A stretch of DNA of 20,710 nt from Coprococcus sp. (GTDB taxonomy: Bacteria > Bacillota > Clostridia > Lachnospirales > Lachnospiraceae), in NCBI GenBank assembly GCA_016297495.1, contig JAEDGN010000039.1, positions 1 through 20,710 of the forward strand, in the 5' to 3' direction. Position 1 is the first letter of the stretch. Each line of letters opens with the position of its first letter. The notes under the pieces are model-generated. The model had not been told where the DNA came from and did no database searches. It was given only the letters and a program-made list of their open reading frames with translations. This document shows positions 1-6,983 of the stretch, one piece after another. The translations under genes and the position numbers were made by a program.

Positions 1-231
1 TTCCCATCTCTGTACAGCTTCAAAATAGCTTTCGGGTCTTGATGTATAGCCCCAGATTCCTTCTTCTGCTTTCTTTTTGCAGGCGTCAATAATTGGCTGA
101 GCAGTTCTGAAATCCATGTCGGCAACCCAAAGAGGAATGACATCTGCCGTACCAAATTTCATTGTGCGTTCATCGTACTTGGCAGCACGATTACCATTGC
201 GGTCAATAACTTCATCAAAGTTGTACTTCAT
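1..231 (-). CDS. MalY/PatB-family PLP-dependent C-S lyase (aminotransferase class I/II fold), N-terminal part only
   Basis: The first 77 codons of a gene that continues beyond the window's left edge. The translation begins MKYNFDEVIDRNGNRAAKYD and continues with a VIPLWVADMDF segment and a WGYTSRPESYFEAV segment, which are hallmarks of the N-terminus of MalY/PatB enzymes. Members of this family are fold-type I PLP enzymes that mostly cleave cystathionine or cysteine (cystathionine beta-lyase, cysteine desulfhydrase); some act as aminotransferases or as regulators. The PLP-binding lysine lies outside the window. The start is supported by an AAGGAAGG ribosome binding site about 6 bases upstream. 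A sigma-54 promoter at 291-308 drives it, and the regulator gene lies just upstream on the same strand, so expression is probably activator-dependent. The exact substrate cannot be told from this fragment. Confidence 0.85.
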   Translation of the reverse strand, partial: MKYNFDEVIDRNGNRAAKYDERTMKFGTADVIPLWVADMDFRTAQPIIDACKKKAEEGIWGYTSRPESYFEAVQRWE

Positions 232-290
232 GCTTTTCTTCCTTCCTTAATGTTTTATTTTGCTATATCATTTCTTACACCTGTATTAAG

Positions 291-308
291 AAGCAAAAAG
301 CGTGCCAA
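291..308 (-). promoter_or_regulatory. Sigma-54 (-24/-12) promoter of the MalY/PatB-like gene
   Basis: Read on the minus strand the sequence is TTGGCACGCTTTTTGCTT. This matches the RpoN consensus TGGCACG-N4-TTGCW at every defined position, with the GG (plus-strand 305-306) and GC (293-294) dinucleotides 12 bp apart. Transcription should start near 281, about 50 bases before the lyase ATG. Its placement directly downstream of a sigma-54 activator gene supports function. Confidence 0.85.
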
Positions 309-347
309 CCTTAAATTTGCCATTTTCTACTATTTTTTACCTTTATT

Positions 348-364
348 TGGTTATACTGGTTAAA
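348..364 (-). promoter_or_regulatory. Predicted activator site (UAS), proximal pair of half-sites
   Basis: The plus strand reads TGGTTATACTGGTTAAA: two copies of a TGGTTA element exactly 9 bp apart. It lies about 70-80 bp upstream of the predicted sigma-54 transcription start, where enhancer-binding proteins commonly bind. The element recurs in opposite orientation at 400-418 and upstream of the regulator gene at 2482-2508. That this regulator binds it is inferred. Confidence 0.55.
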
Positions 365-383
365 TATTTGAAAAAATAATTGG

Positions 384-2465
384 TTATATTCTGGGATTAT
401 TTAACCTATTTAACCATAATATCCGACCTACCTCTGTCAAACGGCAGCCACCTCTTCCTTTTTTGACCTTGCAAATATTTTCTTCATCCATTTTCTTAAG
501 AATATCTCTGATTTCCTTCTGGGATAAGGCCAGATCCTTTTCATGGGCTGACTGATAAATTTTTTCTCTGCCAATGGAAATGTGGTCATTAGATGCTTTG
601 AAAAGTTCCTCCATTACAAACCAGAAGTTTTCTGAGTAACAGTCATACGAAAGAACATCGATCTCCTGCCTGGTTGATTCGTCATGCACTACATTATGGG
701 TTAAAAGTGTCCGTGAAATAGTAGGAGGAAGATCTTCCATACCAATGACTTTTTTATCAGTAAAAATAAAATATTCTACAGCATTGCGCAACTCACGAAT
801 ATTCCCCGGCCATTGATATTGGCTGAAAAATATTTTTATCTCCTCTGACAATACAAAATCGCCGCCAAGTTCAGTTTTAAAGTTCTCAATCAGGAGAAAG
901 ATATCGTTATCACGCTCAGATAATGGCGGAATGACGATAGGCAAAGTATTTAAACGATAATAAAGATCTCTCCTAAAGCTTCCCTCTTCAACCTTCTTTT
1001 CCAGTGACTCATTGGTAGCTGCAACAATGCGGACATCAATATCAATAATCCTATTGCCGCCGACCCGCATGATTTCTCTTTCCTGTAATACACGTAAAAG
1101 TTTAACCTGCAGTGCCATGCTCATGCCTTCAACCTCGTCAAGAAACAGAGTTCCCGTATGGGCAAGTTCAAATAATCCCGGTCTTCCGCCCTTTTTAGCA
1201 CCTGTAAAAGCGCCTTCTTCATATCCGAATAATTCGCTTTCAAGCAGATTTTCAGGAACAGCTGCAACGTTAATGGCAACAAAAGGTCCTTCACTGCGTC
1301 CGGAGGCACTGTGAATCGCATGGGCAAACAATTCTTTTCCAGTACCTGTTTCTCCAATCAGAAGAACAGGGCTTTCACTGGTGGCCATACGTTTCAGTAC
1401 ATTTTTAGTCTGAACAATTGCTTTTGATGTGCCGATGACCTGGTCAAAGGTATATTTTGCTATAAGACCATGTCTTGATAATTGTCTCCGCAACTCATTT
1501 TGACGTATTTCTATATCGTTAAATTTTTGCAGAATTGCAAATGCTCCAATACATTCATTAAGCCTCATAACAGGAATAACTTCAATACTGATATTCACAC
1601 CATTCAGTTTATGAACCCTGGCTGGAAGCGCTTTTTTGGCCTGAAGGCATTTCATAAAAGGAATAGTCGGAAAGATGGCATCTGCCTGCTTACCAATAAT
1701 TATGGAAGCACAGACTTTTGTAATGTCTTCTGCTTTGCTGTTACACGCAAAAATCTCATTCTTTTCAGTAACTCCGATTACACCATCTTTTAATGTTTCC
1801 ATTAAAAGATGAAACTGACTTTCTAAACGAATAGATTTTGCAAACATCTGGTCAAAACTATAATTACTGGTGGCAATTGCCTGAAAATAATTTTTAAATT
1901 TCTGAGTTTCAAGCAGATTTTCAAATCCCAGACGCAGTGCAATCTCAATCATCATACCGGAGGTACAGGAACGTTGTCCAAGATCGATATAATCTGTAAT
2001 TTCTTCCGGGATATAGCGTGTCTCACCCGGAGTGACCGCCAGATCCACCTCTTCTTTTAAAACAGCCCCGGGATAGAAAGGAATCAATTTCACATGGGTA
2101 ATGCCGAATTGCTCTAATTGTGTGATAGCTTCCCGGGCCATTGTCTCTGTGAGATTAACAAATAGGACTTTTGTACCTGCTGGAAGTTCTTTCATTTTTC
2201 GCAATTCACTCCATTTAAAGGATACTTCAATAGCCATGGTCTGACTGCCCAAAGGGACATGCTTTGAGACTTCTTCTGCAGAGCTGTAGGCATCTGTTGA
2301 AATAACAAACAGATCCGCAGGTTCAAGTTTCCCGGATGCGGAGCCATCCATAAAACTGAATGAACGAACTTCTACATAATCATCAAAAAGCTCCTGTATT
2401 TCTTTAGAATAAGAGGCTCCTGCCCATTTATCCAGCGTTACTACTGATATCGTTTTCTTTTGCAT
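384..2465 (-). CDS. Sigma-54-dependent enhancer-binding transcriptional activator with winged-helix C-terminus
   Basis: A 693-residue activator of RpoN-dependent transcription. Residues 1 to about 210 form a sensor region loosely like PrpR-type N-termini. A PAS-like segment follows (about 215-330), then the AAA+ domain: Walker A GETGTGKE near residue 368, the sigma-54 contact loop EGAFTGA near 418, Walker B LFLDEVEG near 442, an arginine-finger segment FRRDLYYRLN near 500, and WPGNIRELRNAVEYF. The AAA+ core looks fully active. The C-terminus (about 600-693) is not the usual Fis helix-turn-helix; it resembles a winged helix (EKDLALSQKEIRDILKKMDE, then a KKGRGGC wing). The start has a good AAGGTGGGG ribosome binding site. 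The MalY/PatB-like gene downstream with its sigma-54 promoter is the obvious target. The effector is unknown, though a sulfur or amino acid signal would fit the context. Confidence 0.9.
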   Translation of the reverse strand: MQKKTISVVTLDKWAGASYSKEIQELFDDYVEVRSFSFMDGSASGKLEPADLFVISTDAYSSAEEVSKHVPLGSQTMAIEVSFKWSELRKMKELPAGTKVLFVNLTETMAREAITQLEQFGITHVKLIPFYPGAVLKEEVDLAVTPGETRYIPEEITDYIDLGQRSCTSGMMIEIALRLGFENLLETQKFKNYFQAIATSNYSFDQMFAKSIRLESQFHLLMETLKDGVIGVTEKNEIFACNSKAEDITKVCASIIIGKQADAIFPTIPFMKCLQAKKALPARVHKLNGVNISIEVIPVMRLNECIGAFAILQKFNDIEIRQNELRRQLSRHGLIAKYTFDQVIGTSKAIVQTKNVLKRMATSESPVLLIGETGTGKELFAHAIHSASGRSEGPFVAINVAAVPENLLESELFGYEEGAFTGAKKGGRPGLFELAHTGTLFLDEVEGMSMALQVKLLRVLQEREIMRVGGNRIIDIDVRIVAATNESLEKKVEEGSFRRDLYYRLNTLPIVIPPLSERDNDIFLLIENFKTELGGDFVLSEEIKIFFSQYQWPGNIRELRNAVEYFIFTDKKVIGMEDLPPTISRTLLTHNVVHDESTRQEIDVLSYDCYSENFWFVMEELFKASNDHISIGREKIYQSAHEKDLALSQKEIRDILKKMDEENICKVKKGRGGCRLTEVGRILWLNRLNNPRI
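400..418 (-). promoter_or_regulatory. Predicted activator site (UAS), distal pair of half-sites inside the regulator's last codons
   Basis: The plus strand reads TTTAACCTATTTAACCATA: two TTAACC elements 9 bp apart, inverted relative to the pair at 348-364. It overlaps the final codons of the sigma-54 activator gene (encoding WLNRLN) and lies about 125-135 bp upstream of the sigma-54 start. A further single TGGTTATA element sits at 381-388. Because the bases also encode protein, the match could be partly fortuitous. Confidence 0.45.
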
Positions 2466-2481
2466 TATTCCCCCACCTTAT

Positions 2482-2508
2482 TTAACCATTTTAACCATTT
2501 TACCATAC
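2482..2508 (-). promoter_or_regulatory. Tandem TTAACCATT repeats over the regulator's own promoter (predicted autoregulatory operator)
   Basis: Two exact TTAACCATT units lie back to back (2482-2490 and 2491-2499), followed by a weaker copy (TTACCAT). A single TCAACCATT lies at 2523-2531. The units repeat with the same 9-bp period as the pairs upstream of the sigma-54 promoter. They cover the -10 and start-site region of the regulator's predicted sigma-70 promoter, so binding there would be expected to repress. Function is inferred. Confidence 0.5.
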
Positions 2509-2526
2509 ATAGAAATTCTATTTCAA
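2497..2526 (-). promoter_or_regulatory. Predicted sigma-70 promoter of the sigma-54 activator gene
   Basis: On the minus strand: TTGAAA (-35, plus coordinates 2521-2526), an 18-bp spacer, then TAAAAT (-10, 2497-2502). The start codon follows about 30 bases downstream. Confidence 0.5.
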
Positions 2527-2550
2527 CCATTTTATTTGCATACATAATAA

Positions 2551-2572
2551 GCCGGACTTTGGGGGGTCCGGC
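2551..2572 (-). terminator. GC-rich hairpin, probable terminator of the small membrane protein gene
   Basis: GCCGGAC and GTCCGGC form a 7-bp perfect stem around an 8-base loop. It lies about 30 bases after the stop of the gene at 2601-2960. The following minus-strand tract (TTATTATG) is only moderately T-rich, so termination strength is uncertain. Confidence 0.5.
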
Positions 2573-2600
2573 ACTGAAAAACAGCTAGTGTCAAGAAATT

Positions 2601-2960
2601 TTATTTTTTGTCATTGAACCAGTTCATCACAGGATAGACAGCAGATTCTGATATTGCAGATTCTATTTCCTCTATCGTAAGCTGTTTTGTTACTTCTGCC
2701 ATGACAGCTTCATAGGCAGAATTATGATTAAAAATGCCAGCCTGTTTAAAAAACATTGTTGTGACAAGAACAAGCATAACAATAATCATTCTTATAGAAA
2801 ATGATTCAAAAGGTTCTGTTTCTATTTTTTGATTGTGTCGACAGTCGACTTTTCTCGGTTCGCTATGATAGAAAGTGTATCCTTGCTTCTTTTTATCTAT
2901 ATTTTCTATCCTTTTATAATTGTTTCTGGCCTGGCTGAAAAGATCTGAATATCTGCTCAT
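2601..2960 (-). CDS. Hypothetical single-pass membrane protein, 119 aa
   Basis: I do not recognise this protein. Residues 1 to about 55 are polar and basic (MSRYSDLFSQARNNYKRIEN...). One hydrophobic segment follows at about 56-74 (SIRMIIVMLVLVTTMFF), then an acidic tail of about 45 residues with a helical TKQLTIEEIESAIS stretch. Positive charges before the membrane segment suggest an N-in, C-out topology. There is no signal-peptide cleavage motif and no catalytic signature. The ribosome binding site is weak (a GAGAG-like sequence about 8 bases before the ATG). A hairpin follows the stop, and an independent terminator at 3028-3059 separates it from the upstream HAD gene, so it is probably a single-gene unit. 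The reading frame is open and protein-like, but function is unknown. Confidence 0.6.
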   Translation of the reverse strand: MSRYSDLFSQARNNYKRIENIDKKKQGYTFYHSEPRKVDCRHNQKIETEPFESFSIRMIIVMLVLVTTMFFKQAGIFNHNSAYEAVMAEVTKQLTIEEIESAISESAVYPVMNWFNDKK

Positions 2961-3027
2961 GGTTCAACTCTCTTTTTTATTTCAATATATTCGATCTGTC
3001 GTCCAAATATTAATGTCTGTCTTCATT

Positions 3028-3059
3028 AAAAAAGCCACACAACCTGAATTGTGCAGCTT
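3028..3059 (-). terminator. Rho-independent terminator of the UPF0237-UPF0210-dipeptidase-HAD run
   Basis: Read on the minus strand, AAGCTGCACAA and TTGTGTGGCTT form an 11-bp stem (two G-U pairs) around a 6-base loop, followed by a run of Ts (plus-strand A run 3028-3033). It lies about 30 bases after the HAD gene stop. Confidence 0.85.
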
Positions 3060-3087
3060 ATTATAATTGAATGAAAATAATCTGATA

Positions 3088-3738
3088 TTATAAATTGATA
3101 AGAAATTCCGCATCAATGGTACGAAAATCGTTGATAACAGCGGCTGCTTTTGACAAATCCTGTTTTCCCGATGTGGGATTCTGGTAGCCGACACAGGTTA
3201 TACCTGCTCTTACAGCAGCCAGTACGCCATTGGAAGAGTCTTCAATGACAACACAGTCTCCCGGAGTTTCATCCAGTCTGCGGCATGTTTCAAGAAATAC
3301 GTCCGGTGCCGGTTTGCCATTTGGGACGGATTCACCTGAAAAGATCAGGTCAAAATACGGTTTTATCCCAAGCTTATTAAGAACTGCATAGATAAAGGGA
3401 TAGGATGAGGATGAAGCAACGGCCGTTTTAAGTCCGGCATTCTTGATCGACTGCAGTAAAGCCACAGAACCTGCTGTTGGCTTTGCATTGCTGGAAGTTA
3501 CCAGGTCGATCATGATTCTCTCCCGCTCTTCTATTAATGTTTCTGTTTCTTCTGTCAGGTTATATTGATCCTTAAATATGCCAAAACGCAGAGCATTGGT
3601 CGTCCCGGCATAGGCAACCATCTCTTCTGTCGGCACATCAATACCATGGGCGGCCAGCGTCAGCCGGTCGCCCTCATAATGCATGGGCTGACTGTCAATC
3701 AGGACGCCATCCATGTCAAATATAATTGCGCGTATCAT
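3088..3738 (-). CDS. HAD-superfamily phosphatase/phosphomutase (beta-phosphoglucomutase-like)
   Basis: A 216-residue cytoplasmic HAD hydrolase of the beta-PGM-like subgroup with a helical cap. All four signature motifs are present: motif I IIFDMDGVLIDS (Asp8 nucleophile, Asp10), motif II Ser in KTAVASSSS, motif III Lys in NGKPAPD, and motif IV acidic VIEDSSNG. Typical reactions are dephosphorylation of small sugar phosphates or related metabolites. The sequence does not fix the substrate, and a true phosphomutase role is not shown. The start has a GGAGG ribosome binding site 6 bases before the ATG. It follows the dipeptidase gene by only 12 bases, so the two are almost certainly cotranscribed, and a strong terminator follows. 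Confidence 0.9.
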   Translation of the reverse strand: MIRAIIFDMDGVLIDSQPMHYEGDRLTLAAHGIDVPTEEMVAYAGTTNALRFGIFKDQYNLTEETETLIEERERIMIDLVTSSNAKPTAGSVALLQSIKNAGLKTAVASSSSYPFIYAVLNKLGIKPYFDLIFSGESVPNGKPAPDVFLETCRRLDETPGDCVVIEDSSNGVLAAVRAGITCVGYQNPTSGKQDLSKAAAVINDFRTIDAEFLINL

Positions 3739-3750
3739 GTTATCCTCCGT

Positions 3751-5211
3751 TTAACGGCAGTAATTTTTAAATTCCTTCAGAACATCCAGTACCAGCTGAT
3801 AGGTACGTTCAACGGAAGCAATGTAGAGTTTTTCCCTTGATGTATGAATATCCTGCATATCCGGGCCAAGACTCACCATATCAAGACCAGGCATCTTTTC
3901 AGATAAAAGGCCGCACTCCAGACCAGCATGGATCATCTCAACAGAAGCTTTTCTGCCGGTTTTTTCTTCATAAAGTTTTTTACAGAGCGCACAAATTTTT
4001 GAATCAGGGTTGAATGTCCATTCAGGATAATCACCCGAAAAGCTGATCTCACCGCCGAAGAACTCTGTCATATAGCGCAGTTTATCTTTCATAAGAAGTT
4101 TCAGAGATTTGACAGAGCTTCTGATGGCCCAGGTCATGGCAACACCTTCAGCTGTCGTTCTGAGAATCCCGAGGTTCAGAGAACTTTCAACCAGTCCAGG
4201 CAGATCTGCACTCATGGTCTGGACACCATTTGGTACCTGCATCAGCATAAAAATGACTTTCTCCATTAAGGACATGGAAAAAACGTCATAATTTCCCTGG
4301 TCACCGACAGATGAACGAATACTGATAGCCGGATCACTGGTACGAAATTCAATGCTGATATCCTGCTGGAAACCTTTTGTAAGATTCTCCACCGTCTCTA
4401 TATCTTCTGACGATACAACGATCTCCGCATGACTGTCTACAGGGATGGCATTATCTTTGTCGCCGCCATGGACACCGATCAGACAGAACGGAATGGTTTC
4501 ATGAAGCTGATACAGGAACCGTCCAAGTAAAATATTGGCATTGGCACGACATTTATGAATCTCTGCCCCGGAATGCCCGCCTGTAAGACCTGTCATATCG
4601 ATTGTCATCTTCGTTCCCTCTGCTGTCATCTGAGACATAGGGAGCAATGCTTTTGCCTTCACACCGCCGGCACAGCCTGCAAGGAAATGCCCTTCATCTT
4701 CCGAATCAAGATTCAGCAGGTACTCTGCCTTCAGATCAGAGGTATCCAGGGCAATGGCACCTTCCATGCCCACTTCTTCCTCGGTAGTAAACACAACTTC
4801 CAGATCCGGATGTTCGATTGTATCGTCTTCCAGGATAGCAAGTCCCATGGCAACGGCAATACCATCATCTCCGCCAAGCGTCGTGCCTGATGCACGGATA
4901 TACCCATCCTCAACCACAAGCTTCAATCCGTCTTTTTCAAAATCAAACTCCACATCGGCATCCTTGACGCAGACCATATCCAGATGCCCCTGGATCATCA
5001 GGGCCTTTGCTTCGCCATAACCCGGAGAGGCCGGTTTTCTGATAATAACATTGTATTCTTCATCTTGACGCACTGCCAGATTCAGAGATTTTGCCACAGA
5101 AACACAGTAGTCACTGATTGCTTTCACATTGTAGGAACCATGGGGAATCTTACAGATTTCCTCAAAATAATAAAATACTCTTTCGGGTTTTAATCCATCT
5201 AAAACGCCCAT
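3751..5211 (-). CDS. pepD: Aminoacyl-histidine dipeptidase (PepD-like, M20 family)
   Basis: A 486-residue dizinc aminopeptidase of the M20 PepD type, which cleaves Xaa-His and other dipeptides in the cytoplasm. Metal and catalytic motifs are in order: MIQGHLDMV (His76 ligand, Asp78), TLGGDDGIAVAMG (bridging Asp about 115), and FTTEEEVGMEG (catalytic and ligand Glu about 144-146). A dimerisation lid region follows with GLTGGHSGAEIH, as in PepD. A late CGLLSEKMPGLDMVSLGPDM segment and HTSREKL complete the family pattern, and the length is normal. The start has an AAGGAT ribosome binding site. It sits between UPF0210 and a HAD phosphatase gene with short gaps, so an operon is likely. The pepD name reflects family similarity; the exact dipeptide preference is not determined. 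Confidence 0.9.
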   Translation of the reverse strand: MGVLDGLKPERVFYYFEEICKIPHGSYNVKAISDYCVSVAKSLNLAVRQDEEYNVIIRKPASPGYGEAKALMIQGHLDMVCVKDADVEFDFEKDGLKLVVEDGYIRASGTTLGGDDGIAVAMGLAILEDDTIEHPDLEVVFTTEEEVGMEGAIALDTSDLKAEYLLNLDSEDEGHFLAGCAGGVKAKALLPMSQMTAEGTKMTIDMTGLTGGHSGAEIHKCRANANILLGRFLYQLHETIPFCLIGVHGGDKDNAIPVDSHAEIVVSSEDIETVENLTKGFQQDISIEFRTSDPAISIRSSVGDQGNYDVFSMSLMEKVIFMLMQVPNGVQTMSADLPGLVESSLNLGILRTTAEGVAMTWAIRSSVKSLKLLMKDKLRYMTEFFGGEISFSGDYPEWTFNPDSKICALCKKLYEEKTGRKASVEMIHAGLECGLLSEKMPGLDMVSLGPDMQDIHTSREKLYIASVERTYQLVLDVLKEFKNYCR

Positions 5212-5243
5212 TGTTATCCTTCTTTCTTATACTTATATTCCTA

Positions 5244-6608
5244 TTAATTTTTAAAACTGTGAACCGGTGCAGGTATCCTGCCGCCGCGGTTAATGAAATC
5301 TTCACAGCTGAACTCATTGACCTTCATGATCGGAGCATAGCCAAGAAGACCGCCGAATTCTGCTGTATCGCCCACTTCCTTGCCATAAACAGGGATCAGG
5401 CGGACAGCGGTTGTCTTCTGATTGATCATACCGATGGCCATCTCGTCTGCGATAATACCGGAAATAGTTGAAGCTTTTGTCTCCCCCGGAATGGCGATCA
5501 TATCCAGACCAACAGAGCATACACAGGTCATGGCTTCCAGTTTTTCCAGAGTCAGTGCACTGTCGAGTACAGAATCAATCATACCCTGATCCTCGGATAC
5601 AGGAATAAAAGCACCCGATAAACCGCCCACATAGGAGGATGCCATAATACCGCCCTTCTTCACCTGATCATTGAGCAGTGCCAATGCTGCCGTTGTACCA
5701 GGCGCGCCTACACGCTCAAGGCCTATTTCCTGGAGAATCTCGGCTACACTGTCACCCACCGCCGGTGTCGGAGCCAGGGAAAGATCGATGATGCCAAAAG
5801 GCACATTCAGACGGCGGGATGCCTCCTGAGCTACCAGCTGGCCCACACGGGTTACCTTGAAGGCCGTCTTTTTGATAGTCTCGCAGAGAACACCAAAATC
5901 CTGTCCACGAACAGCTTCAATGGCACGTTTTACAACACCCGGACCGCTGACACCTACATTGATGACCACATCACCTTCTGTTACACCGTGGAAGGCACCT
6001 GCCATAAATGGATTGTCATCCGGGGCATTGCAGAATATAACAAGCTTGGCACAGCCAAGGGAGTCATTATCTTTCGTCAGTTCAGCCGTCTTCTTCACTG
6101 TCTCGCCCAGAAGCTTAACCGCGTCCATGTCAATGCCTGTTTTAGTGGAACCCACATTCACAGAGCTGCATACCAGTTCTGTCTCAGCCAATGCCTGTGG
6201 AATGGAATCTATCAGCAGCTTATCAGCCGGTGTCATACCTTTGGAAACCAGAGCAGAATAACCGCCAAGGAAATTAATGCCCACCGTATGAGCGGCTCTG
6301 TCAAGCGCTTTAGCAATTTTCACATAGTCTTCAGGCGTCTCACAGCAACATCCGCCGATCAGTGCAATCGGAGTAACAGAAATACGCTTATTGACAATCG
6401 GAATGCCGTATTCCAGTTCAATTTCTTCTCCGACCCTGACCAGATCCTTCGCCTTTGTTGTAATCTTACGGTAAATATTCTCACAGACCACATCCACATC
6501 TTTATCACAACAATCAAGAAGACTGATGCCCATGGTAATGGTACGGACGTCCAGATTGGACTCCTGGATCATCTTATTCGTTTCCTGAACCTCAAATAAA
6601 TTCGTCAT
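5244..6608 (-). CDS. UPF0210 (DUF711) family protein
   Basis: A 454-residue protein of the conserved UPF0210/DUF711 family, recognised by its N-terminus (NLDVRTITMGISLLDCC) and glycine-rich segments such as INFLGGYSALVSKGMTP, GVSGPGVVKRAIE and SVGLDMIAIPGET. The C-terminal segment KEVGDTAEFGGLLGYAPIM is also typical. Family structures are related to the pyruvate-formate-lyase-like glycyl radical fold, but no radical glycine role or reaction is established to my knowledge. It follows the small ACT protein gene (UPF0237) by 18 bases, a pairing conserved in many Firmicutes and archaea, which suggests that the ACT protein senses a ligand for it. The start has an AGGTGG ribosome binding site about 9 bases upstream. 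It is probably cytoplasmic and cotranscribed with the downstream dipeptidase gene. Confidence 0.92.
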   Translation of the reverse strand: MTNLFEVQETNKMIQESNLDVRTITMGISLLDCCDKDVDVVCENIYRKITTKAKDLVRVGEEIELEYGIPIVNKRISVTPIALIGGCCCETPEDYVKIAKALDRAAHTVGINFLGGYSALVSKGMTPADKLLIDSIPQALAETELVCSSVNVGSTKTGIDMDAVKLLGETVKKTAELTKDNDSLGCAKLVIFCNAPDDNPFMAGAFHGVTEGDVVINVGVSGPGVVKRAIEAVRGQDFGVLCETIKKTAFKVTRVGQLVAQEASRRLNVPFGIIDLSLAPTPAVGDSVAEILQEIGLERVGAPGTTAALALLNDQVKKGGIMASSYVGGLSGAFIPVSEDQGMIDSVLDSALTLEKLEAMTCVCSVGLDMIAIPGETKASTISGIIADEMAIGMINQKTTAVRLIPVYGKEVGDTAEFGGLLGYAPIMKVNEFSCEDFINRGGRIPAPVHSFKN

Positions 6609-6626
6609 GTATGGTTACCACCTTTG

Positions 6627-6899
6627 TTAAATTCTATGCATGATGTTAAAAATATCTTCGTGCTGCATCTTAATCTGTACGCCAAGATTACGGCCTATCT
6701 CTTCCAGATCCGTCACAAGGGCGGCAAATTCTTTATCAGCGCCGTTGGCATCAACGATCATCATCATATGAAAATAACCCTGAATAATAGATTGATCAAT
6801 ATCCAGAATGTTGATATTATGTTCTGCCAGATATGTACATACAGTTGCAATAATACCGACTCTGTCCTTGCCGATTACAGTTATAATTGTCTTTTTCAT
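6627..6899 (-). CDS. ACT-domain protein, UPF0237 family
   Basis: A 90-residue stand-alone ACT domain: KTIITVIGKDRVGIIATVC at the N-terminus gives the glycine-containing ligand loop, followed by LAEHNINILDIDQSI and a second beta-alpha-beta unit. ACT domains usually bind amino acids or similar small ligands at dimer interfaces and regulate partner enzymes. The immediate downstream gene encodes its conserved partner UPF0210. The length is the family norm. The ribosome binding site GGAGG lies about 10 bases before the ATG. A small inverted repeat (6919-6938) lies in its leader. The ligand is unknown. Confidence 0.92.
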   Translation of the reverse strand: MKKTIITVIGKDRVGIIATVCTYLAEHNINILDIDQSIIQGYFHMMMIVDANGADKEFAALVTDLEEIGRNLGVQIKMQHEDIFNIMHRI

Positions 6900-6918
6900 G
6901 ATTAAAAGTCCTCCATAT

Positions 6919-6938
6919 AGGTATTTTTCATGATACCT
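6919..6938 (-). repeat. Short inverted repeat in the UPF0237 gene leader
   Basis: AGGTAT and ATACCT, 8 bases apart, lie just upstream of the ribosome binding site of the ACT-protein gene. There is no T-run, so it is not an obvious terminator for the upstream hydrolase gene. It could be a small hairpin or operator; the evidence is weak. Confidence 0.3.
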
Positions 6939-6983
6939 GAATATTTTGCATTTTATACTCTCGCAATCCTGCCCCTGGTATCA

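Noticed and set aside
2836..2855. Repeated GTCGAC within the small membrane protein gene
   Set aside because: Two overlapping 6-base palindromes inside coding sequence (encoding VDCRH) with no further copies nearby; most simply chance.
5988..6599. A 203-codon open frame on the plus strand, opposite UPF0210
   Set aside because: It lies wholly antisense to a confidently identified conserved gene, has no recognisable domain, and its composition reflects the complementary strand. The same applies to the other antisense frames over polA, the kinases and the dipeptidase.
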